Below, piece after piece: positions 1 to 8,774 of a stretch of 64,000 nucleotides of DNA; positions within the stretch are counted from its first letter, which is position 1, and each line of letters opens with the position of its first letter. Both the position numbers and the translations under genes were made by a program. The stretch lies in the NCBI GenBank assembly GCA_943373175.1, contig CALSBM010000006.1, positions 12,282-76,281 on the forward strand, given 5' to 3'. The notes beneath the pieces were generated by a model. That model was given only the letters and a program-made list of their open reading frames with translations. It was not told the DNA's origin and searched no databases. Source of the DNA: JAIXUI01 sp943373175 (lineage in GTDB: Bacteria; Bacteroidota; Bacteroidia; UBA7662; JAIXUI01).

Positions 1-109
1 GCATGGTGATGTCAAAAACAGTTTCGTAGAAGGCACGAGCACGGTCAATATCCGTTATCGGAATTTCAAACCAGTTGAGCGCGTTGGTGTTTTCATTTAA
101 CTTTTCCAT
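1..109 (-). CDS. VOC (glyoxalase/bleomycin-resistance) family protein, N-terminal part only
   Basis: The first 36 residues of a protein that runs off the left edge. After a short lead it reads NWFEIPITDIDRARAFYETV, the usual opening beta strand and helix of a vicinal-oxygen-chelate domain, in which the first strand is followed by a D-R-A-x-x-F-Y helix. The start is the ATG at 109. Small proteins of this kind fold from two beta-alpha-beta-beta-beta units and often bind a metal, but substrates vary widely, so no reaction is assigned. The metal ligands lie outside the window. Confidence 0.75.
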   Translation of the reverse strand, partial: MEKLNENTNALNWFEIPITDIDRARAFYETVFDITM

Positions 110-206
110 GGTGTTGTTTTGATAAATAAAAATAGAAATAGCCCAACTTTTCCTCGAATGCACTCGATGAATTAATGAAATGAAAACATATCAGATAGGC
201 AAATCA

Positions 207-1694
207 CTATGTGCCACAAAAAGTGCAATAATCACCCTCTCCGTCTGCTGGAGGCAACATATAGGAATCGTAACCTTCTTGTTGCTTATAGGGCGATTGC
301 AATAATTCCTGAAGCATCATAAAGCGCGACCACTCGTTGCGTTCCGAAGCATCGGCCAATGCTTCTTCCACCCGCTCATTTCTTGGAATGTACACGGGAT
401 TTGCCTTTTTCATACGTGTTTGTGTTTCTACAAGGCTATTTTCATTTGAACCACGCCTTTCTTTCCATAGTACTTTCCATTGTTGAAATGCATCCGACGC
501 GGGTTGTTCTGGAACCCTAACACCAGTTAACATCAGGAAGGTATTGGTATAATCCCGGCCTTCTCGCTCCATCAACGCCAATAAATCGTCAACCATTGCC
601 ACATCCGCAGCCTCTTTTCCCGGAAGACCTAGCTTTATCCGCATCATATCAATCCAAGCCGCTTCATACATTTTAGGGAGTGCATTTACCTCCGCTTGAG
701 CCAGCTCAATCGCTTGGGGTTTATCTGAATCCAACATGGGCAGCAACGCGGATGCTAAACATGCCAGATTCCACTGCATGATGTAGGGCTGATTGCCGAA
801 AGCATACCGTCCTTGTGTGTCGATAGAACTGAAAACCGTTCCTGGAGAGTATGCATTCATAAAAGCACAAGGGCCATAGTCGAGGGAGATGCCCGCCAGG
901 CTCATGTTATCGGTGTTCATAACTCCATGGATAAAGCCAACCCGCATCCAATGCACCATAAGCGTCACCTGCTTTTCTATCACTTTTCTCAGAAGCTCTA
1001 AAGCAGGATTTTCTGCATTCAGCAATTCTGAATAATGCCGTTTGATGGTATAATCCACCACCTTTTTCAATTCCTCGACTCCAAGTAAATGTCCGGCATA
1101 CTCCAATGTGCCTACCCGAAGATGACTTTCAGCCACTCTTCCTAACACCGCACCAGGAAGCAACTGTTCCCTTCTCACTGCCTCACCGGTTGCTACCACC
1201 GACAAACTTCTGCTTCCCGGAATTCCGAGGGCATGGATTGCTTCCGAAATCAAGTATTCCCTCAACATCGCACTCAAAGTGGCTTTGCCGTCGCCACGCC
1301 TGGACCATGCAGTAGGCCCTGAGCCTTTGAGTTGCAAATCCGCCAGTTTTCCTTGCGGGAGTTGCACTTCGCCAAGCAACAACGCTCTTCCATCACCAAG
1401 CTTATTGAACTGACCAAATTGGTGTCCGGCATACGCTTGAGAAATAGGGTTACTTCCGGGTAGAAGTTGTTGGCCGGATAACACCGAAGCCCAAGCATCT
1501 GAAGACCATGAAGAACCTGCTTGAAGCATGCCGAGTTCCAGAGCAAGCGGCTCGTTAAACAACAATAACCTCGGTGATCGGAATGAAGAGGCACGTTCTT
1601 CGGTAAAAAACGCCTTTCCCAGCGAGTGGTAATCTTGTTGAAGTTCAAATCCTGGCTTCAACCCCAGCGCGTGAATATCTAAATCTCTCATCAA
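207..1694 (-). CDS. selO: Protein adenylyltransferase SelO (YdiU/UPF0061 family)
   Basis: A full-length SelO pseudokinase (495 residues). The family transfers AMP from ATP to Ser/Thr/Tyr of target proteins, with a role in redox stress. Family blocks seen in order: SQAYAGHQFGQFNKLGDGRA (85-104), LKGSGPTAWSRRGDGK (122-137, with the nucleotide-binding Lys123), LREYLISEA (144-152, Glu146), the Arg-rich segment at 174-186, and MNTDNMSLAGISLDYG (258-273, with Asn262 and Asp271 as likely metal ligands). The C terminus ends in C-T-F-C-G-T, the redox Cys pair seen in bacterial members where eukaryotic ones carry selenocysteine. The first two codons are both Met, so the start is uncertain by one residue. 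It stands alone, with no operon partner. Confidence 0.95.
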   Translation of the reverse strand: MMRDLDIHALGLKPGFELQQDYHSLGKAFFTEERASSFRSPRLLLFNEPLALELGMLQAGSSWSSDAWASVLSGQQLLPGSNPISQAYAGHQFGQFNKLGDGRALLLGEVQLPQGKLADLQLKGSGPTAWSRRGDGKATLSAMLREYLISEAIHALGIPGSRSLSVVATGEAVRREQLLPGAVLGRVAESHLRVGTLEYAGHLLGVEELKKVVDYTIKRHYSELLNAENPALELLRKVIEKQVTLMVHWMRVGFIHGVMNTDNMSLAGISLDYGPCAFMNAYSPGTVFSSIDTQGRYAFGNQPYIMQWNLACLASALLPMLDSDKPQAIELAQAEVNALPKMYEAAWIDMMRIKLGLPGKEAADVAMVDDLLALMEREGRDYTNTFLMLTGVRVPEQPASDAFQQWKVLWKERRGSNENSLVETQTRMKKANPVYIPRNERVEEALADASERNEWSRFMMLQELLQSPYKQQEGYDSYMLPPADGEGDYCTFCGT

Positions 1695-2080
1695 ACCGTT
1701 GCAATAAGTACCTCATTAAACCTTAAGCAAAGGAAAATGTTCCCAATTGCCCCAATCGCTGGAGAAGGTGAGCAGGGGGATAACATTTGGGATGCTCTGT
1801 TTGACAGTGTGGAGGTGCAATTTGGGGCGGTTATCAATCGATTATAAACACCGCTTTGAAATTTCCATAAATCCTAGCTCCACACATGAATCGATTCATT
1901 TCGGGAAAACAGAGAAGGCCAATTCGATTGTAGCGTTCATAATCTACAAGGATAACTGATAAGGCCACGCGAGGAAACCGTATCGCTTTAGTTGAATTGC
2001 GTGGCGGATTTATATACTCTGTGTATGTTATGAGCGAAGTTTAACACGATGGTATAGTTCAATAAAAAATAGCCATGGGT
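1695..2080. other. Intergenic stretch without a recognisable gene
   Basis: The region between the selO start and the structured repeat. Short reading frames here have no family resemblance or Bacteroidota-like promoter in front of them. I see no RNA gene. Confidence 0.5.
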
Positions 2081-2261
2081 AAAAAGCCTGCGTGAGGGAC
2101 CCGTGGGCGTGCGAAGCACGGTACAGCCGGGAAGTGAGGTAAAAGGGTTTCGCTAAAGTTGAATTCCCGGCTGTACGGAACCCCAAAGGAGGCCCGACCC
2201 CGGCCAACTAACAAGCAATGAGTTATTCTTGTATAGCAGGCCGGGGGCACGCCCAAAAAAA
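2081..2261 (-). repeat. Structured intergenic element, copy A
   Basis: A GC-rich segment packed with inverted repeats. A 13-bp perfect stem pairs 2121-2133 (GTACAGCCGGGAA) with 2164-2176. GGCCGGGG at 2239-2246 pairs with the CCCCGGCC at 2198-2205. A small hairpin CGTGC-GAA-GCACG lies at 2108-2120. Read on the minus strand it begins TTTGGGCGTGCCCCC and ends CTCACGCAGG. The same plan, with different but still complementary stems, recurs at 63288-63511, and TGGGGTTCCGTAC (2173-2185 on the minus strand) is identical in both. It follows the stop codon at 2267, so it may also act in 3' end formation of that gene. No protein-coding potential is seen. Confidence 0.8.
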
Positions 2262-2266
2262 ATCTA

Positions 2267-3499
2267 TTATTGCTTAGCTACTTTAAGCTGATAAAGTGCC
2301 GCGTTCGTTTGAAGTCGCAACATATAAACACCGTTGGTCCAGTTACGGGTTTCTAAGCGATGATTAAGGTTTCCGTTGAGGATAACGCGTTCAACAAGGC
2401 GACCATCAAGACTAAACACTTCAAGAGTTCCGGCTTCTGGCAACTCTAATTGTAGGCTTTCGGAGAAAGGCACCGGCCAAGCTTGAAGGTTTTGCCCTCC
2501 GAGGTTTTGACTGGCAACGGTGGTGATTTGTACTGGGAGCGATTGAGATTTACACCCTACCGAATCGGTAATTTCAGCGAGATAAGTGCCGTTTTGTGTT
2601 GCGACATATTGCTGTTGGGTAGCTCCCTGAATTGGTGCTCCGTTTCTATACCATTGGTTTCCTGTTGCATAGCTGGAAGTAAGTGTGAACCAGTTGGAAA
2701 CCGTAACTATTGGAGCAGGTGGAAGCTGGATGCTAAAAGGAACACTTACATCCCAATTAGCCGAAACAAGGTTGACGGGTTGGGAGTTACCGGAAACATC
2801 GTAGGTGGTAGTTCCGGAATTCTCATTAAATCGCCAGTAACCGCCGAGTCCTTGAACTGAAAGACTATCGAGCTCGCGGGACATGTTCGCGGTGATTTCG
2901 CTACCGTCGAGCGCTCGAGTCCAGATACGGACTTCGTCGATAAGTCCGTTGAAATAACGCCGAGCAGATTGGGAAGGGTCAGCCAATCTGCCGATGCTCA
3001 TGGGATAAGCGTTTGGGCTGTTGGCAATGGTTCCGGCAAAAGCCGAAGCGGCAACCTGAACTCCATTGAGGTATAATTTGAGGCTGTCGCCATTGAAAGT
3101 AGCGGCCACATGTTGCCAAACGCCGAGGCTCAATACATTGGTACCAGTCAATACTTCTCTCCAATTGCCGGTTGTGGCTCCAGTGGTGGTTCCTGCTATG
3201 TTGAACGACAATATACCGTTTCCGCCACAACGTAAAACAAAGCCTTGTTGGCCACCTGCACTCCAACCATGGTTGCAAACAATGGAACCATTGTCTTTGG
3301 TAGTTGCAAATGCGGCAGGTCGAATCCAAGCTTCAACCGTAATGGCATTAGAGGGATTACAATTAGCTTCTGACGTAAGCTCTGCATATCCATTAGTTCC
3401 GTTAACGGACAAAGAACTTGTATTTGGTCTGCAAGGTTGGGCTTGTACAAGAGTGGCAATGCCCAATAGGACCGCAATGGCAAGTAGATGTTTCCTCAT
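2267..3499 (-). CDS. Secreted LamG-domain protein with T9SS type A sorting domain
   Basis: 410 residues from the ATG at 3499; a longer frame upstream is rejected because this Met opens a clean signal peptide (MRKHLLAIAVLLGIATLVQA-Q). Residues about 25-230 form a concanavalin A-like LamG/laminin-G-3 jelly roll: AITVEAWIRPAAF, the W-x-H-V-A-A-T-F-N-G core, LYLNGVQV and LIDEVRIWTRAL are its standard strands. A linker containing NQWYRNGAPIQGATQ follows, a pattern common before sorting domains. The last 70 residues (VPFSESLQLELP..., L-D-G-R, NGVYMLRLQ) are a type A T9SS C-terminal domain. It is expected to be exported by Sec, carried across the outer membrane by T9SS, and to bind carbohydrate or mediate adhesion; the ligand is unknown. 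Confidence 0.85.
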   Translation of the reverse strand: MRKHLLAIAVLLGIATLVQAQPCRPNTSSLSVNGTNGYAELTSEANCNPSNAITVEAWIRPAAFATTKDNGSIVCNHGWSAGGQQGFVLRCGGNGILSFNIAGTTTGATTGNWREVLTGTNVLSLGVWQHVAATFNGDSLKLYLNGVQVAASAFAGTIANSPNAYPMSIGRLADPSQSARRYFNGLIDEVRIWTRALDGSEITANMSRELDSLSVQGLGGYWRFNENSGTTTYDVSGNSQPVNLVSANWDVSVPFSIQLPPAPIVTVSNWFTLTSSYATGNQWYRNGAPIQGATQQQYVATQNGTYLAEITDSVGCKSQSLPVQITTVASQNLGGQNLQAWPVPFSESLQLELPEAGTLEVFSLDGRLVERVILNGNLNHRLETRNWTNGVYMLRLQTNAALYQLKVAKQ

Positions 3500-3657
3500 A
3501 TTCTGAATGTTGCAGGAATTTAAGAAGGAATTTTGACACCAGCATCTAAATGGCTTCACATTGACAAAGATTAAGGTTAACATTAAAAACAAAACGAGCC
3601 AGTTTAATGGGTAATAAACGAAGCAGGATGTGTTTTAGAGCTCTTGCGGTTAGTACG

Positions 3658-3687
3658 CAAAAAGGCCCTCCGAAGAGGGCCTTTTCT
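3658..3687 (-). terminator. Rho-independent terminator for the 692-residue T9SS protein gene
   Basis: A 10-bp perfect stem AAAGGCCCTC / GAGGGCCTTT (3661-3670 and 3675-3684) with a four-base loop. It lies 24 bases after the stop codon at 3709 and is followed by a short T run on the minus strand. Confidence 0.8.
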
Positions 3688-3708
3688 GTTTCAATATCGA
3701 AGTATGAA

Positions 3709-5787
3709 TTAGCGATTTACTGAGAGTTTCTCAACACTGCGGTGAGTACCTACATTCAGTTCTACGGTGTAAATACCGTTGCGTAGGTTGTCGGTGCTAA
3801 TGGTGAGCGTTTGAGCGCCAGCCATTCTCTTGCCTTCAGCCTGACGATATACTTCACGTCCGGCGATGTCGCGGATAACCACGTTTACATCAGCAGCAGT
3901 GTTAGACTCGAAAGTAAGGTTTACTTCACCCGAAGTTGGGTTAGGATACATCGAGCGGATGAGGCTCAGTTCTTTAGAAGCAGTTCCAGTAGTAAAGTGT
4001 GCCGCAAGTCCATAGCTGTTACCGTTGGTGAACCAACGAGCAGCACGATTAGCACCATCTGCTGGAAGGAAGATGATTGACGTGTGAAAAGGCTGAGTTA
4101 CAGTCTGGTCGTCCAGAAGGCCAAGACGAGCTGCACCTGCGTTAGAAAACATTTCAGCACAAATCCAGTAAGCCTTGTTACCAGCAAGAAGCTTAGCTGA
4201 AGTCTGATTAGTTCCTAGAAGTGTTATATCCGGAATTGAAATACGAAGTGTACGGCTTAAAGAGTCAGCAGCAGTCAAAGTATAGTTATCAGCAGTAAGA
4301 ATTACCGGGAATGCTTGTGGGTTAGTAAGAATTGGAATTCCACCAGAAGTGTCAACTGTAAGTATTCCTGTTGTATCTCGAATTGTCACCACGATGTCAC
4401 CGCCAGGGCGAGTGGCTGTAGCCAAACGAACTCCAATATCCGTGATTCTCACCGCATTTGCGAGAGACATCATAGTACATCCGATACATCCATCAGCCGC
4501 ATTGGTAAACGAACCAGTACCATTGGTAGCAAAAGAGGCACTACGGGTAATCAGGTTATTGTAAGGAGGGAAATAAGCAGCACTGAAGATATCAGTCGAA
4601 CGTACATAATTGATAGCAGATACATTATCTGCAGGGCTTGCATCGGTTGAGTCAGAAGAAGCGGTAAACTCAATTTGGTAAACACCAGTATCAGCTGAAG
4701 CTGGAAGTGTCCACGGATTGTTCTGCATAAATACCTGACGAGTTGCTGCAGCTACACCAGTTGGAGCGTTAAAAATTGAAGGAGTGCTGGTATTCGTATA
4801 GACTGAGCTGCCCAGTTTCTTGACATTTACATTAACCTTCGCATTGGGTTGATTGTTGGAACCACGGTTTGCAATGGTAGCCACGAAAGTAGTTGGGATA
4901 TGCTGGTTTTGACTGTTGCTAATCTTTGGAACAACCGCGTAAAAAGGGTTTCCAGCAATTACTGTATCAAGTGGGCCTTGAATAACCTCTGCCAAATCGA
5001 GACTAATGTCGTTCGATGGACGAGCAGAAACTACGATATCGTCAATCATCCAAAAGTAGTAGCCAAGACCGTTTGCTCCAGCGAGAGCATTACGGGCATC
5101 AAACAACCACTGAAGTTTAACGGTAGCAGTACCAGCCTGAAAGTCGATATTACGTACCTGATTGTTAGGGGAAGCCGCATTTACTGCCAAAGCACTATAA
5201 ATGTTTATAGTATCTGGCCAAGTGGTACCACCATCACGGCTAATACAGAATGCGAAAGTAGCAGCAAACTTACGAGCGAATGTGTTGAAAGAAACACGTC
5301 CGAACGGCACGTTAGCCATGTTAATGTTCGGAGTAATCAAACGGGAAGCGTGCGGAGTTGCAGCAGTGCCTTGCCCCATAGTTTGCGCGTTTCCGTTATT
5401 GTCTCTCCAATCGGAGTCAAAAATAACGAAACCGTTGGCGCGGGTAGGCGACTGGACTGGCCCCTGAGTACCTGCAAAAGCACCGCGTGATCCGGTGTTA
5501 ATGTTAGGAGTAGTGTTAGCTCCACGGTATTCCCAAAGTGCATTGGGTTTTCCAGCTGTATCCAGAGACTGATTAGTCCAGTTAGCAGGGATACCATTTG
5601 CGAAATCCTCACTCCATATATTCTGGCCGCTGTTAACGCGAGCTTGTGGAGTAGGCAGTGACATTGGTGCTTCGCCCACAGTGTGGCTAAGCGGCGCCTC
5701 ATTGGCGGTGCGGTTATAGACCACTTTGTTTTGAGCAAAAGCGGTACCCGCAGCCATGGCGAGAGAGAAGAGTAAGAGTTTTCTCAT
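3709..5787 (-). CDS. Secreted T9SS type A sorting-domain protein with jelly-roll N-terminal domain
   Basis: 692 residues with a signal peptide (MRKLLLFSLAMAAGTAFAQ). Residues about 55-255 look like a 'choice-of-anchor J' type beta-sandwich: WSEDFANGIPANWTNQ near the start, FGRVSFNTFARKF, DGGTTW, then YYFWMIDDIVV at the end. The middle (about 260-600) is beta-rich with no family I can name. The last 80 residues, from SMYPNPTSGEVNLTF through RDIAGREVYR and LRNGIYTVEL to the end, are a standard type A C-terminal sorting domain, so the protein is expected on the cell surface or released. It has its own terminator and a candidate promoter, so it is probably monocistronic. Function beyond surface display is unknown. 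Confidence 0.85.
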   Translation of the reverse strand: MRKLLLFSLAMAAGTAFAQNKVVYNRTANEAPLSHTVGEAPMSLPTPQARVNSGQNIWSEDFANGIPANWTNQSLDTAGKPNALWEYRGANTTPNINTGSRGAFAGTQGPVQSPTRANGFVIFDSDWRDNNGNAQTMGQGTAATPHASRLITPNINMANVPFGRVSFNTFARKFAATFAFCISRDGGTTWPDTINIYSALAVNAASPNNQVRNIDFQAGTATVKLQWLFDARNALAGANGLGYYFWMIDDIVVSARPSNDISLDLAEVIQGPLDTVIAGNPFYAVVPKISNSQNQHIPTTFVATIANRGSNNQPNAKVNVNVKKLGSSVYTNTSTPSIFNAPTGVAAATRQVFMQNNPWTLPASADTGVYQIEFTASSDSTDASPADNVSAINYVRSTDIFSAAYFPPYNNLITRSASFATNGTGSFTNAADGCIGCTMMSLANAVRITDIGVRLATATRPGGDIVVTIRDTTGILTVDTSGGIPILTNPQAFPVILTADNYTLTAADSLSRTLRISIPDITLLGTNQTSAKLLAGNKAYWICAEMFSNAGAARLGLLDDQTVTQPFHTSIIFLPADGANRAARWFTNGNSYGLAAHFTTGTASKELSLIRSMYPNPTSGEVNLTFESNTAADVNVVIRDIAGREVYRQAEGKRMAGAQTLTISTDNLRNGIYTVELNVGTHRSVEKLSVNR

Positions 5788-5814
5788 AGGTGGTTTGGGT
5801 GAATGTTAGTCTAT

Positions 5815-5840
5815 CAAAAATAGAGAAATTCGTTTATCAA
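5815..5840 (-). promoter_or_regulatory. Candidate Bacteroidota promoter for the 692-residue secreted protein
   Basis: On the minus strand TATTTTTG (5815-5822) fits the -7 element TAnnTTTG exactly. A TTG at 5838-5840 could be the -33 element, but the spacing is 15 bases and not the usual 19 or so, so the match is only partial. The 5' leader would be about 20-25 bases. Confidence 0.35.
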
Positions 5841-5891
5841 GTCTTTTTTTTAACGAAATAGATTAATTCTAATCGTTAAATGAAGCCTGAA

Positions 5892-8774
5892 TTAACTATT
5901 CTGCTGTTCGTAAGCTTCCATAGGCGGACAAGAACACACTACATTTCGGTCGCCATAGGTGTTGTTTACCCTGCCAACTGATGGCCAGAATTTGTATCCT
6001 TTTAGCCATACCGCTGGATAAGCCGCTTGTTCACGGGTATAGGGATAACTCCACTGGTCTGACATTACTACTCTTGAGGTGTGAGGCGCATTCTTAAGAA
6101 CATTATTCAGCTTATCTGCTTTTCCTTCTTCAATTGCGCGAATCTCTTCTCGAATGGTAAGCAAGGCATCAACAAAGCGATCCATTTCTGCTTTTGGCTC
6201 GCTTTCCGTTGGCTCAATCATCATGGTACCCGGAACTGGAAACGACATCGTAGGAGCGTGAAAGCCAAAATCCATCAATCGCTTGGCAACGTCTTCCACT
6301 TCTATTCCAGCACTCATTTTAAACCCTCTGAAATCTAAAATCATCTCATGAGCAACTCTTCCATTGATGTTGGTATATAAAACAGGAAATGCTTGTTCTA
6401 ATCTAGATTTCATGTAATTGGCATTCAGAATTGCATAGCGGGTGGCGTTGCTTAATCCTTCTTCACCCATCAACCTGATATAGACGTAGGATATCAACAA
6501 AATGCTGGCACTTCCCCAAGGGGCGGCAGAAATTGCGGACATCGCGTGAGAGCCACCTGTCTTAATCAATGGGTGTCCGGGTAAAAACGGCGTCAAATGT
6601 TCTCTTACGCAAATAGGCCCCATGCCGGGACCTCCGCCGCCATGAGGAATACAAAAGGTTTTATGCAGGTTCAGGTGACAAACATCTGCTCCTATCATGC
6701 CGGGAGCAGTTAGCCCTACTTGAGCATTCATGTTAGCCCCGTCCATATATACTTGGCCGCCTTTGTTATGAATATAATTACAAATCTCGATAATGGATTC
6801 TTCGAACACGCCATGGGTCGAAGGATAAGTAACCATAAGCACTGCCAAATTTTCGGCATACTGATCGGCTTTTGCCTTTAGGTCTGCAACGTCAATATTG
6901 CCTAACTCATCGCACTTCACAACTACCACCTTCATTCCGGCCATTACAGCACTGGCAGGATTTGTTCCGTGTGCAGACGACGGAATTAATGCGATATCTC
7001 GATGCTCTTGTCCTAATGATTTAAAGAACTCACGGATTACCATCAGTCCGGCATATTCGCCTTGTGCACCGGCGTTAGGCTGAAGTGAAACCCCTTCGAA
7101 GCAGGTAATGGCTTTAAGGTATTCGCTGAGCTCATTGAAAATCTGGGTGTATCCTTTTACTTGCTCTAAGGGAGCAAAGGGGTGGATGCCACCAAACTCT
7201 GGCCAAGTAACCGGAATCATTTCGGTTGTAGCGTTCAGTTTCATGGTGCAAGATCCCAGTGGAATCATGCTGTGAGTGAGGGATAAATCCTTGGACTCAA
7301 GCTTCTTTATGTAGCGAAGCATTTCATGCTCACTGTGGTAACTGTTGAAAACAGGGTGTGTCAACCAAGGCGACTGACGCTCTAAATCACCAAAGCCGTC
7401 ATTCAACGCATCTAAATTGATTTGGTGAGGATTTACATGCTTCCCACTTACTGAACCAAAAAGATCACAAAGGTTTTGGAGGTCTTCTTCATCGAACTTC
7501 TCATCGAGTGAAATTCCTACTTGTCCAGAGTAAAAGTAATTGAGGTTTATGCCTTTCTCTTCTGCAAGAATTCTTAGTTGCTGTATGTCAGCATCTGACA
7601 TTTCTATTGCCAGTGTATCAAAGTAGTGCGCGTTTTTCTGCACAAAACCCATCTGTTTTAGGGCTGCTTCCAGCCAAACGGCATAGCCATGTATGCGAGT
7701 GGCAATCGCTTTCAAACCGGAAGGGCCATGATAAACCGCGTACATGCTTGCCATGATTGCAAGCAAAACCTGGGCAGTACAAATGTTGGAAGTTGCTTTG
7801 TCTCTTTTGATATGCTGTTCCCTAGTTTGAAGGGTCATTCTTAACGCTATATTCTGTTGAGCGTCGATAGAAACTCCGATTAGGCGACCAGGCATGTGAC
7901 GTTTGTACGCATCGCGAGTTGCAAAGAACGAGGCATGAGGTCCGCCATAACCCATCGGAACCCCAAAACGTTGTGTCACACCAACAACCACATCTGCACC
8001 CCAATGTCCAGGTGCTTCGAGGCGTGTGAGCGACATTAAGTCGGCACAAACAGCTACTTTAACTCCCGCTTCTTGCGCTTTAGCCATCCATGGACGAATA
8101 TCAGATACAATGCCATGAGAATCTGGATATTGAATAAGTGCGCCAAAGTATTGCTGATTGGGAGCAAATGCTTCCGGTTGTCCGGTTTCGATAGTGATTC
8201 CCAAAGGCTCAGCGCGTGTTTGCAAAAGAGCTAGTGTCTGAGGAAAAACACTATGGCTAACCCAAAAATGATTGCCTTGATGTTTTTCTTTAAGACTGAA
8301 TAGCATGAACATGGCTTCGGCTGCGGCAGTTGCTTCATCTAACAAGGAAGCATTAGCGATTTCCATCCCAGTCAAATCAATAACCAAGGTCTGGAAGTTC
8401 AGCAACGCTTCTAATCGTCCTTGAGATATTTCAGCCTGATATGGGGTGTACTGAGTGTACCAACCCGGATTTTCTAACACGTTTCTTTGAATAACACCCG
8501 GAACAATGGTATCGTAATACCCCATACCGATATAAGACCGGAAAACTTTATTCTGAGAGGCAATCAAGCCCAGTTCACGTACCATGTGAAACTCACTGAT
8601 GGGCTGCGGAAGTTGGAGCGGGCTTTTCAGCCTAATATTACTGGGGATAGTCTCAAAAATGAGCTGTTCCAAATCGCGGATGCCTGTTGCCTCTAACATC
8701 AGACGGGTGTCGGAATCAGTGGCGCAAATGTGACGATGGTGAAACTCTTTGTTCGTAGAAGCAATCGGGTTCAT
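5892..8774 (-). CDS. gcvP: Glycine dehydrogenase (aminomethyl-transferring), P-protein of the glycine cleavage system
   Basis: 960 residues, the full length of a single-chain P-protein (in some bacteria it is split in two). It decarboxylates glycine with PLP and passes the aminomethyl group to lipoyl-GcvH in the cytoplasm. The N-terminal half begins with RHICATDSDTRLMLEATG and contains IGMGYYDTIVPGVIQRNVLE and GVPMGYGGPHASFFATRD. The C-terminal half holds the PLP site NLHKTFCIPHGGGGPGMGPI near residue 700, where the Lys forms the Schiff base, and SIPLGSCTMKLNAT-like sequence (here HSMIPLGSCTMKLNAT). Its start codon overlaps the stop of pdxJ by four bases. GcvT and GcvH are not in the window. 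Confidence 0.97.
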   Translation of the reverse strand: MNPIASTNKEFHHRHICATDSDTRLMLEATGIRDLEQLIFETIPSNIRLKSPLQLPQPISEFHMVRELGLIASQNKVFRSYIGMGYYDTIVPGVIQRNVLENPGWYTQYTPYQAEISQGRLEALLNFQTLVIDLTGMEIANASLLDEATAAAEAMFMLFSLKEKHQGNHFWVSHSVFPQTLALLQTRAEPLGITIETGQPEAFAPNQQYFGALIQYPDSHGIVSDIRPWMAKAQEAGVKVAVCADLMSLTRLEAPGHWGADVVVGVTQRFGVPMGYGGPHASFFATRDAYKRHMPGRLIGVSIDAQQNIALRMTLQTREQHIKRDKATSNICTAQVLLAIMASMYAVYHGPSGLKAIATRIHGYAVWLEAALKQMGFVQKNAHYFDTLAIEMSDADIQQLRILAEEKGINLNYFYSGQVGISLDEKFDEEDLQNLCDLFGSVSGKHVNPHQINLDALNDGFGDLERQSPWLTHPVFNSYHSEHEMLRYIKKLESKDLSLTHSMIPLGSCTMKLNATTEMIPVTWPEFGGIHPFAPLEQVKGYTQIFNELSEYLKAITCFEGVSLQPNAGAQGEYAGLMVIREFFKSLGQEHRDIALIPSSAHGTNPASAVMAGMKVVVVKCDELGNIDVADLKAKADQYAENLAVLMVTYPSTHGVFEESIIEICNYIHNKGGQVYMDGANMNAQVGLTAPGMIGADVCHLNLHKTFCIPHGGGGPGMGPICVREHLTPFLPGHPLIKTGGSHAMSAISAAPWGSASILLISYVYIRLMGEEGLSNATRYAILNANYMKSRLEQAFPVLYTNINGRVAHEMILDFRGFKMSAGIEVEDVAKRLMDFGFHAPTMSFPVPGTMMIEPTESEPKAEMDRFVDALLTIREEIRAIEEGKADKLNNVLKNAPHTSRVVMSDQWSYPYTREQAAYPAVWLKGYKFWPSVGRVNNTYGDRNVVCSCPPMEAYEQQNS

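Noticed and set aside
1747..1959. 70-residue ORF after the selO start
   Set aside because: No family resemblance or promoter; probably non-coding.
4849..5490. 213-residue plus-strand ORF inside the secreted-protein gene
   Set aside because: Antisense to a clear T9SS cargo gene; composition is Ser/Asn/Cys-rich as expected from the opposite strand, and no family matches.
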